DNA from: JAFDEI01 sp964196055
GTDB taxonomy: Bacteria; Myxococcota_A; UBA9160; SMWR01
Assembly (NCBI GenBank): GCA_964196055.1
Contig: CAXMSF010000344.1
Location: 1-5,787, forward strand
Length of the DNA: 5,787 nucleotides
Direction: 5' to 3'
Shown: in pieces, positions 4,820-5,787 of the stretch
How positions within the stretch are numbered: the first letter of the stretch is position 1
Layout of the letters: every line of letters starts with the position of its first letter
Translations under genes and position numbers: made by a program
The notes under the pieces: model-generated
Databases searched by the model: none
Told to the model about the DNA's origin: nothing
What the model saw: only the letters and a program-made list of their open reading frames with translations

Positions 4820-5787
4820 TTGGCGTCCCAGCGAGCTGCAGCCGTCCGGCGAAGGATCGACTCCCTCACCGCCGAACTGAATCGTCACAATCGGCTCTAC
4901 TACTCGCTCGACCGGCCCGAGGTTTCGGATGCCGAGTACGACCGGATGCTGCGCGAGTTGCAGGAACTCGAGCGGGCTGCCCCCGAGCTCGCCCGAACGG
5001 ACTCCCCGCTGCGCCACGTCGGCGCGCCGCCCGCCGAGGGCTTCGCGCCGGTAAAGCATCGCGTTCCGATGCGATCGCTCGACAACGCGATGAACACCGA
5101 GGAGCTGGTTGCTTTCGACGAGCGAATCGGGCGCGCGCTCGGAACCGATGCCGCGCTGACCTACATGGGCGAGCCGAAGCTCGACGGGGCGGGCCTCGAA
5201 CTCGTCTACGAGGCGGGCGAACTCGTGGTCGGATCGACCCGCGGCGACGGCACCACGGGTGAGGACGTGACCGCGAATCTGCGCCACAACCACAGCATCC
5301 CGTTCGTGCTCGACGACTCCCGTCGACCCATGCCGGAACGGGTGTCGGTTCGCGGCGAGATCGCACTGCCCTCGGCCGGCTTCGAACGACTCAATTCCAG
5401 GCGACTCGAACAGGGCCTCGAGTTGTTCGCGAACCCGCGCAATGCCGCAGCCGGATCGCTGCGGCAGCGACACGACATCGATCGCGATCGCCTGCGCGCG
5501 CTCGAGTTCCGCGCCTACGCGATCGACGAGGGACTGCCGCGCGACGTCGAGACCCAGGCCGACGTGCTCCTGACATTGTCGAATTGGGGCTTCATCGTCA
5601 GTGAAGAGAGCCGGGTCTGCGAAGGTATCGAAGAGGTCCTGGCCTACCACGAACACATGCTCACGGTCCGTGACGACCAGTCGATCGAGATCGACGGAAC
5701 CGTGATCAAGGTCGATCGACTTGCGCTTCAAGCCGAACTCGGTGAGCTGTCGCGCTCACCGCGCTGGGCCATCGCGGTCAAATTTCC
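4820..5787 (+). CDS. ligA: NAD+-dependent DNA ligase LigA, N-terminal part (runs off the right edge)
   Basis: The window holds 322 codons from TTG 4820; bacterial LigA is usually about 670-700 residues, so the OB-fold, zinc finger, HhH and BRCT domains lie beyond the edge. The enzyme seals nicks in DNA using NAD+ in replication and repair. Domain Ia (NAD+ binding, NMN side) is seen in NRHNRLYYSLDRPEVSDAEY, followed by DSPLRHVG. The adenylation domain has E118 and catalytic K120 in GEPKLDG, TRGDGTTGEDVT (R141), VRGEI (E180), FANPRNAAAGSLRQ (203-216), IDGTVIKVD (K297) and SPRWAIAVKF (K321). All expected catalytic residues are present. Differences from the common pattern are GAGLELVYE after KLDG (usually GLA-x-S), PMRSLDN where PMLSLDN is usual, and AVKF where AYKF is usual. 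It is probably the housekeeping ligase, since nothing suggests a phage or accessory copy. Confidence 0.97.
   Translation, partial: MASQRAAAVRRRIDSLTAELNRHNRLYYSLDRPEVSDAEYDRMLRELQELERAAPELARTDSPLRHVGAPPAEGFAPVKHRVPMRSLDNAMNTEELVAFDERIGRALGTDAALTYMGEPKLDGAGLELVYEAGELVVGSTRGDGTTGEDVTANLRHNHSIPFVLDDSRRPMPERVSVRGEIALPSAGFERLNSRRLEQGLELFANPRNAAAGSLRQRHDIDRDRLRALEFRAYAIDEGLPRDVETQADVLLTLSNWGFIVSEESRVCEGIEEVLAYHEHMLTVRDDQSIEIDGTVIKVDRLALQAELGELSRSPRWAIAVKF

Noticed and set aside
4531..4869. A 112-codon open frame on - across the glycosyltransferase/ligA gap
   Set aside because: It overlaps both gene starts, has no ribosome-binding site that I can see and no recognisable motif. Part reads as an acidic protein-like stretch, but its third-position bias is weaker than in the true genes.
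4745..5731. A 328-codon open frame on - opposite ligA
   Set aside because: It is antisense to ligA, whose motifs are unmistakable; the translation shows no domain.

Overview
This is a strongly GC-rich bacterial chromosomal segment. Third codon positions are mostly G or C, so long antisense shadow frames are common. It carries an NAD+-dependent DNA ligase (bacterial type), a sigma-54-dependent response regulator and a soluble PAS histidine kinase. The layout would suit a Gram-negative, deltaproteobacteria- or Myxococcota-like genome. That placement is an inference from gene style and from the variant LigA adenylation motif; nothing in the window fixes the taxon.

Layout, left to right. (1) The last 67 codons of a nucleotide-sugar dehydrogenase of the AlgD/GDP-mannose 6-dehydrogenase type, on +, ending at 206. 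(2) A 63-bp convergent gap with a good GC-rich hairpin. (3) A two-gene signalling operon on the minus strand, transcribed right to left: a PAS-HisKA-HATPase kinase (2957 to 1728), then an NtrC-family response regulator (1724 to 270), separated by 3 nt and probably translationally coupled. (4) A 326-bp gap holding an AT-rich island with repeats and possible terminator hairpins. (5) A membrane-anchored family 2 glycosyltransferase on minus (4564 to 3284). (6) A 255-bp divergent gap with a perfect TATAAT box. (7) The first 322 codons of ligA on +, probably starting at TTG 4820 and running off the right edge.

How the genes may work together. The kinase should phosphorylate Asp74 of the regulator, which would then activate sigma-54 promoters elsewhere. 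I found no convincing sigma-54 promoter in the upstream gap I scanned. The AlgD-type dehydrogenase (sugar-nucleotide oxidation) and the glycosyltransferase (probably polyprenyl-phosphate sugar transfer) flank the operon and both point to cell-surface polysaccharide. Control of polysaccharide by this two-component pair is a guess from neighbourhood only. ligA is a housekeeping replication and repair gene, unrelated in function.

I see no mobile element, CRISPR array, tRNA, rRNA or clearly new system. The points most worth a second look are a hairpin that would bury the kinase ribosome-binding site, the AT-rich repeat island upstream of the kinase, the TTG start of ligA with an overlapping out-of-frame ATG ORF, and the long membrane extension of the glycosyltransferase.
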